Assembly (NCBI GenBank): GCA_947164605.1
Contig: CAMUXE010000002.1
Coordinates: 1 to 64,000 of the forward strand
Origin: an uncultured Lachnospiraceae bacterium
GTDB lineage: Bacteria; Bacillota; Clostridia; Lachnospirales; Lachnospiraceae
Length of the DNA: 64,000 nt
Reading direction: 5' to 3'
A program made the position numbers and the translations under genes. The notes under the pieces were generated by a model that worked only from the letters and a program-made list of their open reading frames with translations, had not been told where the DNA came from and made no database searches. Below are positions 24,428 through 33,629 of this stretch, one piece after another (the stretch's first letter is position 1; every line of letters starts with the position of its first letter).

Positions 24428-26166
24428 GAAAATTTTATTTGATAAGCTCTATTGTAATTGATGGACTTTTGTCTTTTCTTTTAATTTTGATGCTCTTTGC
24501 ACTTGGGGAGGATGAAGGTTACTATACTTTTATTGCTTTTATGACAATGCCTTTGATTACATTGACCTGTATGGCTATAAATATTTTTGGACTTGTGAAA
24601 AATCCTAAGATAAGAACTATAATTCTGTCTAAGTGTGGGGCAATATTCACGCTTGCTGGCTTGGGTATGGCATTTTATCCTGACGGAATCTATGCTCTTA
24701 TTGTATTTTGGTCGATAGCTATCTTGTTTTATGTCATACTTTTTTGTATCAACTATGTCAGCAAGGAAAGACGGAAAACTCATAATGACTCGGACTTTCA
24801 CGGAAAATATATCTACAAGGCCAAGTGGGCGTGGGATGACGCTGCTTTGGAGTATATGAAAAAGAATGGCATTGCAAGCCTTGAGGACTTGACGGATCAG
24901 GACAATGAAGCTATATACCGATACGCTCTCATGCCAATTGTATATCTTTTTTATTGGCTAATTGTCAATGACAAGATGAAGGAGCGTTTTTACAAGGAAT
25001 ATGTGTCTGGCTTTGAAGCTAGACTTTCAGATGGCTCCATCAATAGTTTGGATTTACTCGTGGCAAATATGGACTGCGTCTTTTATGGTGATGACGTTGA
25101 TGATGGAATCTATGATTTCCTTGAGTCTTATGCTGAGTTGAAATTTGCCAATATCTACAAGGATAAATTAGCATTTGACTATTATGAGGTCTGTGTTAAG
25201 CCTCATGGTTATTACTATTGTCTTGATTATGACATAAATGAGCGAGATTTAATGGTCGCTAAGATTTCTGAGGCATATGACAGATGGCTTAAAGTAGGCA
25301 AGAATATTCAAAGTTTTGATGACAAAGAAGAAATGTTTGAGCAAAAAAAGCTTAAATTAAAATCAAAAAAATTTGGATGTGAACTCAGCCTTTACGTGGA
25401 TTGTAAGCTTTTGGCAGATGCAGAAGCTTATGACCAGGCTGCTGCTTCTAAAGATTCAGGCTATCAAGTTGCAGGCTATCAAGATGCTAATCAGGACCAG
25501 CTGCCAGCTTGTATTGACGAATACGCTAAGGCATGTCTTGCTGACTTTGATGGACTTGATGAATTTGAGCTCAATAGAATTGATAGGCTTTTTGCTGATA
25601 TATATGGGGATTCGCTTAAGGGTCATGTCTTAGACCAAATTCATCTGGATTCCATATATATTTATAAAAGGCAGAATAATGACAGGACAGCTTACGTTCT
25701 TACTGGCGAGGCGGATTTTGAGGAAGAACACGGCATAAGCATCTATATCAGGGATGGAGTGGTTTTCCATACTGCTTTTTCCTATGATTTTGATGAGTTA
25801 TATACTGAAGATTTGAAGCTTATGTATGAGATAGCTAAGTTGAGACTTGAAGATATCAAGAGCATGGAAGAGGTTCTAAAGCTTGAGTCCAAGGGTATTT
25901 TGGTCAAGGAACTCTTGTGGCCAGAGGATTTGGGCGGCCAGAATGATTCAAAGAATGTAATCTATATGCCGGCTCTGCTCTTACCTCTCAAGAGGAAGAT
26001 AGATGAGAGAATCAGGGCGATTAGGGCTATGGGTTTGGACTCATATGTTTATCAGGTGATTTACTATGATGATAAGTTTCCATTTGTTCCTCAGCATATT
26101 AGCGTAAGACAGGACTGTGAGCCATCCAAGGCAGAATTTGGCTTTTGGATTAGCGTCTGGCAGTAG
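24424..26166 (+). CDS. Unknown membrane protein coupled to MerR fusion
   Basis: A 580-residue protein I do not recognise. Four hydrophobic helices span about residues 5-115 and are followed by a large acidic, aromatic-rich cytosolic part. Around 455-490 a block (ISIYIRDGVVFHTAFSYDFDE) has the look of an alternating-strand domain found in uncharacterised small proteins of polymorphic-toxin or immunity neighbourhoods. The start overlaps the stop of the MerR-methyltransferase gene (ATGA), so expression is linked. No catalytic motif is evident. A role as sensor or target of the MerR protein is speculation. Confidence 0.65.
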   Translation: MRKFYLISSIVIDGLLSFLLILMLFALGEDEGYYTFIAFMTMPLITLTCMAINIFGLVKNPKIRTIILSKCGAIFTLAGLGMAFYPDGIYALIVFWSIAILFYVILFCINYVSKERRKTHNDSDFHGKYIYKAKWAWDDAALEYMKKNGIASLEDLTDQDNEAIYRYALMPIVYLFYWLIVNDKMKERFYKEYVSGFEARLSDGSINSLDLLVANMDCVFYGDDVDDGIYDFLESYAELKFANIYKDKLAFDYYEVCVKPHGYYYCLDYDINERDLMVAKISEAYDRWLKVGKNIQSFDDKEEMFEQKKLKLKSKKFGCELSLYVDCKLLADAEAYDQAAASKDSGYQVAGYQDANQDQLPACIDEYAKACLADFDGLDEFELNRIDRLFADIYGDSLKGHVLDQIHLDSIYIYKRQNNDRTAYVLTGEADFEEEHGISIYIRDGVVFHTAFSYDFDELYTEDLKLMYEIAKLRLEDIKSMEEVLKLESKGILVKELLWPEDLGGQNDSKNVIYMPALLLPLKRKIDERIRAIRAMGLDSYVYQVIYYDDKFPFVPQHISVRQDCEPSKAEFGFWISVWQ

Positions 26167-26219
26167 GGCAGAGCTGAAAAATAGAATTATAAAATAATAA
26201 AATTTAAAAAAACTCTTGC

Positions 26220-26251
26220 AGGTGACGTAAGGTCACCTTGTATGATATAAT
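26220..26251 (+). promoter_or_regulatory. rfbB promoter with inverted repeat
   Basis: An extended -10 (TGaTATAAT, box at 26246-26251) is preceded 18 bases upstream by a GTGACG -35-like hexamer (26222-26227). An inverted repeat, AGGTGAC at 26220-26226 and GTCACCT at 26232-26238, overlaps the -35 and spacer. It could be an operator for a dimeric regulator. Confidence 0.5.
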
Positions 26252-26324
26252 GGCTTCGAAAAAGACAGAAGAATGTTTTGCATTCAAAAAAGAGAATATA
26301 AAAAACACTTATGGAGGTATTTCT

Positions 26325-27356
26325 ATGAACATCGTAGTTACTGGTGGCGCTGGTTTTATCGGAAGCAATTTCGTCTTCCACATGCTTAATACATATCCAG
26401 ATTACAGAATTGTGTGTATCGACGCACTCACTTATGCTGGTAATCTTTCAACACTTGAGCCTGTTATGGGAAATCCTAATTTCCGTTTCGTAAAGCTTGA
26501 TATCTGTGATAGAGAGGGAGTTTACAAGCTTTTCGAGGAAGAGAAGCCTGACATCATTGTAAACTTCGCAGCTGAGTCTCACGTAGATCGTTCTATTGAG
26601 AATCCTGAGATTTTCCTTCAGACAAATATTATTGGAACAGCAGTACTTATGGATGCTTGCCGCAAGTATGGCATCAAGAGATACCATCAGGTATCTACAG
26701 ATGAGGTTTATGGAGATCTTCCAATTGATCGCCCTGATCTCTTCTTCCATGAGGACACTCCAATCCATACATCAAGCCCATACTCTACATCAAAGGCTTC
26801 TGCTGACTTGCTTGTAAATGCATATCACAGAACATATGGACTTCCTGTTACAATTAGCCGTTGCTCTAACAACTATGGTCCTTACCAGTTCCCAGAGAAG
26901 CTCATTCCACTTATGATTGCAAATGCTCTTGCTGACAAGAAGCTTCCTGTATACGGCGAGGGACTTAATGTTCGTGACTGGCTCTATGTTGAAGATCACT
27001 GCAAGGCTATTGACCTTATCATCCACAAGGGCACAGTTGGTGAGACATACAACATTGGTGGCCATAACGAGATGAAGAACATCGATATCGTTAAGCTTAT
27101 CTGTCAGGCTCTTGATAAGCCAGAATCACTTATCGAGCATGTTACAGACCGTATGGGACATGACCAGAGATACGCTATCGATCCTACAAAGATTCACAGC
27201 GAGCTTGGTTGGCTTCCAGAGACTATGTTTAAAGATGGTATCAAGAAGACAATTCAGTGGTATCTTGACAATAAAGAGTGGTGGGAGAATATCATCAGCG
27301 GTGACTACCAGAACTACTATAATGAAATGTATGGCAAGAAGGAAGTTATCGACTAA
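26325..27356 (+). CDS. rfbB: dTDP-glucose 4,6-dehydratase
   Basis: Extended SDR of 343 residues converting dTDP-glucose to dTDP-4-keto-6-deoxyglucose for dTDP-rhamnose and related sugars. It has VTGGAGFIGSNF at the N-terminus, the RmlB-typical AESHVDRSIENP segment, the active site STDEVYGDL and Tyr-x3-Lys (YSTSK), and SNNYGPYQFPEK. The start is the ATG at 26325 with GGAGG seven bases upstream. It is followed by rfbA and rfbC; a hairpin lies before rfbA. No dTDP-4-dehydrorhamnose reductase gene is in the window. Confidence 0.95.
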   Translation: MNIVVTGGAGFIGSNFVFHMLNTYPDYRIVCIDALTYAGNLSTLEPVMGNPNFRFVKLDICDREGVYKLFEEEKPDIIVNFAAESHVDRSIENPEIFLQTNIIGTAVLMDACRKYGIKRYHQVSTDEVYGDLPIDRPDLFFHEDTPIHTSSPYSTSKASADLLVNAYHRTYGLPVTISRCSNNYGPYQFPEKLIPLMIANALADKKLPVYGEGLNVRDWLYVEDHCKAIDLIIHKGTVGETYNIGGHNEMKNIDIVKLICQALDKPESLIEHVTDRMGHDQRYAIDPTKIHSELGWLPETMFKDGIKKTIQWYLDNKEWWENIISGDYQNYYNEMYGKKEVID

Positions 27357-27404
27357 GTGCTAAAAAGCTAATTTTCACTTATGATTTATTGAGCATAGAT
27401 TATT

Positions 27405-27500
27405 CGCTTATCTAATTATTTAATTATCTAATTGTCTAATTATTTAATTATCTGATTATCTAATTATTTAATTATCGATTTATCAACTTATTTAATTATC
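27405..27500 (+). repeat. AT-rich degenerate tandem repeat
   Basis: Repeats of TAATTATTTAATTATC-like units (CTAATTATTTAATTAT occurs more than once) fill most of the 200-base gap between rfbB and rfbA. No gene or clear promoter is seen in it. Confidence 0.65.
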
Positions 27501-27508
27501 GAATTCTT

Positions 27509-27543
27509 GGGCGAGGGGCATATAGGCCTGACTCGCCCTCTTT
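27509..27543 (+). terminator. Hairpin/attenuator before rfbA
   Basis: GGGCGAG at 27509-27515 pairs with CTCGCCC at 27532-27538 and is followed by TCTTT running straight into the rfbA ribosome site (AGGAGGA). The T tract is short, so it may terminate only in part and lower rfbA/rfbC expression relative to rfbB. Confidence 0.55.
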
Positions 27544-27554
27544 AGGAGGATTTT

Positions 27555-28439
27555 ATGAAGGGTATTATTCTTGCAGGTGGTGCAGGCACACGTCTCTATC
27601 CACTTACTATGGTTACAAGTAAGCAGTTGCTTCCAGTTTATGACAAGCCAATGATTTATTATCCATTGTCAACACTTATGTTAGCTGGAATTCGTGATAT
27701 TTTGATTATATCTACACCGGAGGATACTCCAAGATTTGAGTCTCTTCTTGGCGATGGTAAGCAGTTTGGAATCAACCTTTCATACAAGGTTCAGCCATCT
27801 CCAGACGGCTTGGCTCAGGCCTTCATACTTGGCGAGGAGTTCATAGGCAATGATGCTTGTGCTATGGTACTTGGAGATAATATTTTCTACGGTAACGGAT
27901 TTGGAACTGTATTGAGAAATGCGGCAAAGGATGCGAACGAAGGAAAAGCTACTGTTTTCGGTTACTATGTTAACGACCCAGAGAGATTCGGAATCGTAGA
28001 ATTTGACGAGGATGGAAAGGCTATCTCAATCGAGGAAAAGCCTGCATGCCCTAAGTCAAATTACGCTGTTACAGGACTTTACTTCTACCCAGCTGGTGTT
28101 TCAAAGAAGGCTGGCCAAGTTAAGCCATCAGCTCGTGGAGAGCTTGAAATCACTACACTTAACGATATGTATCTTCAGGAGGAGAAGCTCAATGTTCAGC
28201 TTCTCGGTCGTGGCTATGCTTGGCTTGATACAGGTACAATGGCAAGTCTTCTTGAGGCTGCTAATTTTGTTGAGATGATTGAGACTCGTCAGAGTATCAC
28301 CATCTCAGCACCTGAGGAAATTGCCTATATCAATAAGTGGATTGATAAGAATCAGCTTGTTGATTCTGCGACAAAGTATGGAAAGAGCCCATATGGAGCT
28401 CATTTAAAGGCAGTTGCAGATGGTAAGGTTAAGTATTGA
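27555..28439 (+). CDS. rfbA: Glucose-1-phosphate thymidylyltransferase
   Basis: RmlA of 294 residues, making dTDP-glucose from dTTP and glucose 1-phosphate. It shows the nucleotidyltransferase signature [13 protein letters not shown] at residues 6-18, [24 protein letters not shown] and IEEKP, all typical of short RmlA. AGGAGGA lies before the ATG. rfbC follows after 80 bases that contain a small CTCACA/TGTGAG inverted repeat. Confidence 0.96.
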   Translation: MKGIILAGGAGTRLYPLTMVTSKQLLPVYDKPMIYYPLSTLMLAGIRDILIISTPEDTPRFESLLGDGKQFGINLSYKVQPSPDGLAQAFILGEEFIGNDACAMVLGDNIFYGNGFGTVLRNAAKDANEGKATVFGYYVNDPERFGIVEFDEDGKAISIEEKPACPKSNYAVTGLYFYPAGVSKKAGQVKPSARGELEITTLNDMYLQEEKLNVQLLGRGYAWLDTGTMASLLEAANFVEMIETRQSITISAPEEIAYINKWIDKNQLVDSATKYGKSPYGAHLKAVADGKVKY

Positions 28440-28519
28440 TAATTGACTCACAATTGAGGATTTATCCGTGTGAGATGGAATTGAATTAAGTATTGTGAAG
28501 ATATAGAAAGAAGGATTTT

Positions 28520-29128
28520 ATGGGACAGATTACTGTTGAGAAGAATGTTGGTGGCATTGAGGGACTTTGCGTGATACAGCCAGCAGTTCACGGCGATGAG
28601 CGTGGATATTTTATGGAGACTTACAACGAGAATGATATGAAGGAAGCTGGCTTTGACATTAAGTTTGTTCAGGACAACCAGTCTATGTCAACAAAGGGAG
28701 TACTTAGAGGACTTCATTTCCAGAAGAATTTTCCACAGTGTAAGCTTGTAAGGGCTATCAGAGGTACAGTTTTTGATGTTGCAGTTGATTTGAGATCTGA
28801 TTCTAAGACATACGGCAAATGGTATGGAGTAGAACTCTCTCAGGAGAACAAGAAACAGTTCCTTATACCTGAAGGTTTTGCGCATGGATTTCTAGTTCTT
28901 ACTGATGAGGCAGAGTTCTGCTATAAAGTAAATGACTTTTGGCATGCTAACGACGAGGGTGGTTTGGCTTGGAATGATCCTGAGATTGGCATTGAGTGGC
29001 CACATCTTGAGGGTAGTTACTCAGGCAGTGCTTCAGGTGAAGGCTACAGCCTTGATGACGGCACAAAGCTTAACTTGTCAGACAAGGATACAAAGTGGCT
29101 GGGCTTAAAGGATACTTTTAAGTTCTGA
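28520..29128 (+). CDS. rfbC: dTDP-4-dehydrorhamnose 3,5-epimerase
   Basis: RmlC cupin of 202 residues that epimerises dTDP-4-keto-6-deoxyglucose at C3 and C5. It contains DERGYFMETYNE, DNQSMSTKGVLRGLHFQ (with the catalytic His), VFDVAVDLR and PEGFAHGF. The start has AGAAGGA upstream. It ends the rfb cluster; a terminator follows 180 bases later. Confidence 0.94.
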   Translation: MGQITVEKNVGGIEGLCVIQPAVHGDERGYFMETYNENDMKEAGFDIKFVQDNQSMSTKGVLRGLHFQKNFPQCKLVRAIRGTVFDVAVDLRSDSKTYGKWYGVELSQENKKQFLIPEGFAHGFLVLTDEAEFCYKVNDFWHANDEGGLAWNDPEIGIEWPHLEGSYSGSASGEGYSLDDGTKLNLSDKDTKWLGLKDTFKF

Positions 29129-29307
29129 TTTATATCCTGGGTAAACTCCTGATTTATAAATAGTTTCTGAAAAATAATATTTCAAAACATTTGACATATC
29201 TATATGAATATTATATACTTATTATAGTTTTAAAGTATATCTTAAGTCTTTACAATTTTCAGGAGACTCTTAAGTAGACATATTTCTATTCATTTTTTTT
29301 TCCTTCT

Positions 29308-29335
29308 GCCAGGGACATAGTCCCTGGCTTTTTTT
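29308..29335 (+). terminator. Rho-independent terminator
   Basis: GCCAGGGAC at 29308-29316 pairs perfectly with GTCCCTGGC at 29320-29328 and seven Ts follow. Confidence 0.88.
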
Positions 29336-29516
29336 ATTGAAATGCAAATCTATAATTTTATTTTTTTGCTTTAAAAGAGTCACTGACCTGATCTAGAAAT
29401 TTTCTCGCTATAGGAGTGAAAGTCTGCTACTTGTTCCAATCCTTCGCTTTTATGTAAACATAATGTAAAAATATTGTTAAAAAACCCGCCAATAGTCTTT
29501 TGACTCAAAAAAACAT

Positions 29517-29545
29517 TTCGAAAATAGGCATCTCTATGGTAAAAT
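29517..29545 (+). promoter_or_regulatory. Putative promoter of GGDEF gene
   Basis: TTCGAA at 29517-29522 and an extended -10, TGgTAAAAT (box at 29540-29545), 17 bases apart, about 95 bases before the start codon. Confidence 0.45.
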
Positions 29546-29640
29546 AATAATAAGTTTATGTAATTCTAAAGTGAAGAGATTACTTAAGTTTATATGATTC
29601 CTTTTTTGCAGCTAGTTAGTGACAAGAATAGGTAATGCTT

Positions 29641-30735
29641 ATGAAAAAAAATAGAATTTTAGATTGGATTTTTCCAAGTGTGGATCAAGATACACAATTT
29701 TTAATAGATAGATATAATGTTAGAAATATTCATAATATCAGTCTTATTGTCGGAATTATTGAGGGAATTACGGCTCTAATTCTTTTAATTACGAGTAAGG
29801 GCATCGTATCTGGTAGCTATGCCAGTTTTTATAGTGTATCTTTCTGTGCACTCTTTTTCATAGCAATGTTTTTTATTACAAAGAGTCTCCTAAGACCAGG
29901 TCATAAACTGGAACATATTAGAACAACTTTGATGATAGTGGCTTTTATCTTTATCATAGATTTGTGGGGAATGGCAGCATCGATTAGAAACTATAAGTTG
30001 GGAAAACAGATGTTGACCTTCTATGCGGTTCAGGTTATAACCATCTGCTTTGTGATTTTGCCAAGTTACATAAGCTGGTTATTGATCATCATCACATATA
30101 GCATTCTCTACACTCTTCTTTTTTTATATGATAGGGCGGCTTCAATTCTTGTAGCAAATTATGCAATATTTATCCTTGTTGAAGCATTTGGATCATCAGC
30201 ACTCTATAAGATACATTTGGAGTCTTTTGGTTATCAAGCTCGTCTGGACAGGTTAAATGTAGAACTTAAGAATTCATCAGACCATGATATGCTCACAACT
30301 ATGCTCAATCGCAGAGCTTTGAAGAGTCAGTTCGAACAGTATTACAAAAAAACAGTGTCTGTCATGATGGTAGATATAGACTATTTTAAAAGATTCAATG
30401 ATGAATACGGACATCAGATGGGCGATAAGGTTCTAAAACAGTTTTCAGGACTTATCATAGATAATTTTGGAGAAGAAAATTGTTTTAGAATCGGTGGCGA
30501 TGAGTTTTTAGTAATAATGCCTGAATATGATATTAAGGCATTTGAAAAGTTAGTGCATAGCTGGAAGGAAGAACTCAAAAATATGAAGATTGACGGCTTG
30601 GTTGGCAGTATAAGCTGCAGTATTGGCTATGTGTCAGGTAAGCCTGAGGATGACACTCAGATTCGCGAATTGATAGATATAGCGGATAGAGAGTTGTATA
30701 AAGACAAGAATAATCGAAAGAAGCAAGAGGGTTAG
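29641..30735 (+). CDS. Membrane diguanylate cyclase (GGDEF)
   Basis: About 364 residues: five or six membrane helices over residues 20-185, then a GGDEF domain from about 205 to the end. The active site is intact (RIGGDEF), as are DHDMLTTMLNRRA and DIDYFKRFND (metal Asp). It should make c-di-GMP from two GTP. The five-residue-upstream inhibitory RxxD site is absent (GEEN there), so product inhibition through that site is unlikely. I prefer the ATG at 29641 over 29635 on spacing to a weak AGG. It is followed after one base by the SDR-RNase H gene. The PilB protein at 59.5 kb has a possible c-di-GMP-binding N-domain. Confidence 0.9.
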   Translation: MKKNRILDWIFPSVDQDTQFLIDRYNVRNIHNISLIVGIIEGITALILLITSKGIVSGSYASFYSVSFCALFFIAMFFITKSLLRPGHKLEHIRTTLMIVAFIFIIDLWGMAASIRNYKLGKQMLTFYAVQVITICFVILPSYISWLLIIITYSILYTLLFLYDRAASILVANYAIFILVEAFGSSALYKIHLESFGYQARLDRLNVELKNSSDHDMLTTMLNRRALKSQFEQYYKKTVSVMMVDIDYFKRFNDEYGHQMGDKVLKQFSGLIIDNFGEENCFRIGGDEFLVIMPEYDIKAFEKLVHSWKEELKNMKIDGLVGSISCSIGYVSGKPEDDTQIRELIDIADRELYKDKNNRKKQEG

Positions 30736-30736
30736 G

Positions 30737-31939
30737 ATGAAAACAGCGGTAATTACAGGCACAAGTTCTGGTATAGGCTTGAGTCTTGCTAGAAATATGC
30801 TTGAGGCGGGATATAGGGTGTACGGTTTTGCGAGAAGCGAGAGCAATGCTGAACTTGCAGCTTATAATGAATATCGCCATCTGAGTCTTGATTTGACTCA
30901 GACCCATGAATTGAAGAAGGCAGTTGATTCCATACTTTCAGATAAGGACTCACAGGTAGAAATCTTGGTCAACAATGCAGGTATAGGCAGATATGGACTG
31001 CATGAGACTTTGAGCTCAGAGGATATAATTGCTATGACTGAGACCAATCTTATGGTTCCTATGCTCATGACTTCTTGGTTTTTAAAGGGTTTTAAAAAGA
31101 ATGGCGGAAGCATAGTCTTTGTAAGCTCTGTGACTGCGGATAAGATTAACACTCATGGCTGTGCATATGGTGCCACAAAGGCAGGCCTGTCAAGCTTTGC
31201 CAGAAGTCTTTTCGACGAATGCAGAAAATACGGCGTAAGAGTTCTTGAAGTAGAGCCAGATATGACTGACACTAATCTTTACAGAGATGCAGATTTTACT
31301 GCTGATAAGAGCCAAGGGGCTCACCTGACTGCTGACTTTGTTGCAGATGCAATTATGAAGGCTATTAGTTTGGAGGAGGGTCAGTTGGTGACCAGACTTG
31401 TTCTCCAACCTCAGCTCCACAGGATAGCTAAAAAACAAGCAGAGCCAGAAAAAAAGGATCAAGCTGAGAATAAAGCAGAGCCTGAAAAGAAAAAAGAGGC
31501 AAAAGAAGCTAAAAAGGTGTATACTAAGGCCTATGCATTTGTCGATGGCTCTTTTAATGCTACTACAAGTGTCTATGGTTATGGGGGCTTCCTGGTGGCA
31601 GACGGTGATAAGTTTGAACTGATGGGAAGCGGCTCAGATCCAGAGATGGCCTCAATGAGAAATATTTCTGGTGAGATAGGCGGCAGTGTGGCTGCAATTG
31701 AGAAAGCACTTGAACTAGGCATCGCAGAGCTTGATATATACTATGATTACATGGGAATTGAAAAGTGGGCGACTGGCGAGTGGAAGCGCAATAAGAGCGG
31801 TACAATAGCATATCACGATTACATCATATCGGTTAAAGACAGGATAAAGCTTAACTTTATCAAGGTTAAAGGCCACTCAGGAATAGAGGGCAATGAACTG
31901 GCTGATAAGATGGCTAAAAAGGCAGTAGGTTTGCTCTAA
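30737..31939 (+). CDS. SDR-RNase H fusion protein
   Basis: A 400-residue fusion in one open frame. Residues 1-235 are a classical short-chain dehydrogenase: TGTSSGIG (7-14), NNAG (79-82), S130 and Y144-x3-K148. Residues 236-264 are a charged Lys/Glu/Ala linker. Residues 265-400 are a type I RNase H: D270 in FVDGSF, E313, D337 in YYDY, H380 in KGHSG and D390 in NELADKMAKKA, so the acidic active site looks complete. RNase H cleaves RNA in RNA-DNA hybrids. No known reaction links the two domains. It follows the diguanylate cyclase by one base, with GAGG upstream of the ATG. A recent gene fusion is the simplest reading. Confidence 0.85.
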   Translation: MKTAVITGTSSGIGLSLARNMLEAGYRVYGFARSESNAELAAYNEYRHLSLDLTQTHELKKAVDSILSDKDSQVEILVNNAGIGRYGLHETLSSEDIIAMTETNLMVPMLMTSWFLKGFKKNGGSIVFVSSVTADKINTHGCAYGATKAGLSSFARSLFDECRKYGVRVLEVEPDMTDTNLYRDADFTADKSQGAHLTADFVADAIMKAISLEEGQLVTRLVLQPQLHRIAKKQAEPEKKDQAENKAEPEKKKEAKEAKKVYTKAYAFVDGSFNATTSVYGYGGFLVADGDKFELMGSGSDPEMASMRNISGEIGGSVAAIEKALELGIAELDIYYDYMGIEKWATGEWKRNKSGTIAYHDYIISVKDRIKLNFIKVKGHSGIEGNELADKMAKKAVGLL

Positions 31940-31984
31940 AAGGATAAGGGGCAAGAGTCCATTGTCTGCTATAAAAAGATAAAA

Positions 31985-32018
31985 AGGCAAGGAAGATTAC
32001 TGATTTTCCTGGCTTTAT
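31985..32018 (+). terminator. Weak terminator-like hairpin
   Basis: GGCAAGGAA at the 5' side can pair with TTTCCTGGC at the 3' side with one mismatch, followed by TTTATTA. It separates the SDR-RNase H gene from the phosphatase gene, but the stem is imperfect. Confidence 0.35.
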
Positions 32019-32092
32019 TATATGCCAAAAGGCATCAAATTCTTTCCAGATTCACATCTTGAATCAAGAATAATTAACTAGGAGGATTTATT

Positions 32093-32695
32093 TTGGAACT
32101 TCAGATTTTACATTGGTTTGAGTCACTTCACACACCTGTACTTAACTACATAATGTACGGTATTACATGTTTAGGAGATAAGGGAATCTTTTGGATTTTG
32201 CTCACACTTGCAGCTCTTCTCTGTTTTCCAAAACAGTACAGAAAAGCAGGACTTACAATGCTTATTGCGCTTGTATTTTCAGTAGTTATGTGTAATGGAG
32301 TTATGAAGAACGCTTTCCAGCGTGTAAGACCGTTTAACGTGGATCCAACATTTGAAAACTTATTCGGAATATTTGCCACAATAGATGACTGGTCATTCCC
32401 ATCAGGACACACATCAGCTTCTTTCGCTGCTGCCGTTGCCCTTTTTATGTGGTATAAGAAAGAGGGAGCATATGCCCTTGTCTTGGCTGCCTTGATTTCA
32501 ATTTCAAGACTCTATCTCACAGTTCACTATCCAACAGATGTACTTGTGAGCCTTATCCTTGGTTCACTCTACGGAGTTATTGCTTACGTAATCACTATAT
32601 TTATCTTTAGAAAAAGCAAAAAAATACATGCTGTTTTCGAAGGAAAGAAGCCATATAAGTATCTTTTTGCAAAGAGTAAAAAGGAATCTAAATAA
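32093..32695 (+). CDS. PAP2-family membrane phosphatase
   Basis: A 200-residue integral membrane phosphatase of the PAP2/undecaprenyl-pyrophosphatase type, with about five helices. The three catalytic motifs are present: K-x6-RP (KNAFQRVRP), PSGH (SFPSGHTSA) and SR-x5-H-x3-D (SRLYLTVHYPTD). It may dephosphorylate lipid or isoprenoid phosphates at the outer membrane face, for instance in glycan carrier recycling. The start is a TTG at 32093, supported by GGAGG seven bases upstream; no nearby ATG fits. Its stop overlaps the next start (TAATG). Confidence 0.9.
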   Translation: MELQILHWFESLHTPVLNYIMYGITCLGDKGIFWILLTLAALLCFPKQYRKAGLTMLIALVFSVVMCNGVMKNAFQRVRPFNVDPTFENLFGIFATIDDWSFPSGHTSASFAAAVALFMWYKKEGAYALVLAALISISRLYLTVHYPTDVLVSLILGSLYGVIAYVITIFIFRKSKKIHAVFEGKKPYKYLFAKSKKESK

Positions 32696-33558
32696 TGCTT
32701 GTTCTTATTGAGGATACGATTTTAGCTAGCGTTAAGCTATTGCCTTTTCTTTTTCTGACATTCATTCTGATGGACTATGTTCATCAGAAGCCTAGCGCTA
32801 GGGTAAAAGAAATAATAAAGTCTGTAAGCAAAAGTGGTCCCTTTATTGGTACACTTTTTGGTTTATTGCCAGGTTGTGGTTTTGCCGTTGCCGCGGCAAA
32901 TCTTTACTCAGGCAATCTCATAACGGTTGGAACTTTAATCGCTGTCTTCCTCGCAACCAGTGATGACATGTTATCTGTCTTGATTGATACCCAGGTAGAT
33001 ACATCCCTCATACTTCTACTATTAGGATTTAAGCTGGTTTGCGCTGTCTTTTTTGGTTACATCATTGATGCTTTTGCTAAGCACAGCAAAAAGCAACCAA
33101 TAGAGGGCTATGAGGCTGGCCTTAAAGTCTTATTTTCGAAAGATGGCCTTAGCGACAAACATGGCCTTTTTTTAACTGGCTTTTTAAGAAGTTTAAAAGT
33201 AGAAGCTTATATATTGATTTTCAATTTCCTTGCAAATCTGGCTTTTTACCTCTTGGGTCAGGAGAATATTATAAAATCCTTGCCAAATATTCCTTTATTG
33301 GAAACTCTTATATCAACACTTGTTGGAATCCTGCCATCTTGCCATATATCTGTGTATGTCACGGTGGGATATCTGAAAAAGTTGATAACATTTGGCTCTA
33401 CTATGGCTGTCTTGATCGCTGGATCAGGAGCTGGAACCCTGGTTCTTATTAAACAGAATCGCTCAGCCCTTGATACTATTAAGATAATAGCAATGATTCT
33501 TTTTATAGCAATCTGTGCAGGTGCCATGATAGATGGAATGTTGACGATGGCTGTCTAG
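32695..33558 (+). CDS. ArsP_2-like putative metal exporter
   Basis: A 287-residue membrane protein with about eight to ten hydrophobic helices, like the ArsP_2 (PF11449) putative heavy-metal or manganese exporters. The repeated signature glycine/proline/cysteine loops, LLPGCGFAVAAANLYSG and its second-half counterpart ILPSCHISVYV, are visible, with the acidic ATSDDML between them. It overlaps the phosphatase gene by one base and so is co-translated with it. Transported ion is not established for this group. Confidence 0.7.
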   Translation: MLVLIEDTILASVKLLPFLFLTFILMDYVHQKPSARVKEIIKSVSKSGPFIGTLFGLLPGCGFAVAAANLYSGNLITVGTLIAVFLATSDDMLSVLIDTQVDTSLILLLLGFKLVCAVFFGYIIDAFAKHSKKQPIEGYEAGLKVLFSKDGLSDKHGLFLTGFLRSLKVEAYILIFNFLANLAFYLLGQENIIKSLPNIPLLETLISTLVGILPSCHISVYVTVGYLKKLITFGSTMAVLIAGSGAGTLVLIKQNRSALDTIKIIAMILFIAICAGAMIDGMLTMAV

Positions 33559-33629
33559 AAGCGGCATATGCAAATGTATCTTTAGATGTCTGAAGATTTG
33601 ATAACTCAAATAATTAATGATTATTATAG

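Larger units (their letters stand above)
29129..29640. other. Intergenic region before the GGDEF gene
   Basis: A stretch of 512 bases without a gene. It contains the terminator of the rfb cluster (29308-29335) and a likely promoter (29517-29545). In the remaining sequence I see nothing beyond AT-rich DNA. Confidence 0.5.

Noticed and set aside
27405..27500. AT-rich repeats between rfbB and rfbA as a possible CRISPR or replication element
   Set aside because: Units are short, degenerate and without unique spacers; no DnaA-box cluster or cas gene is nearby.
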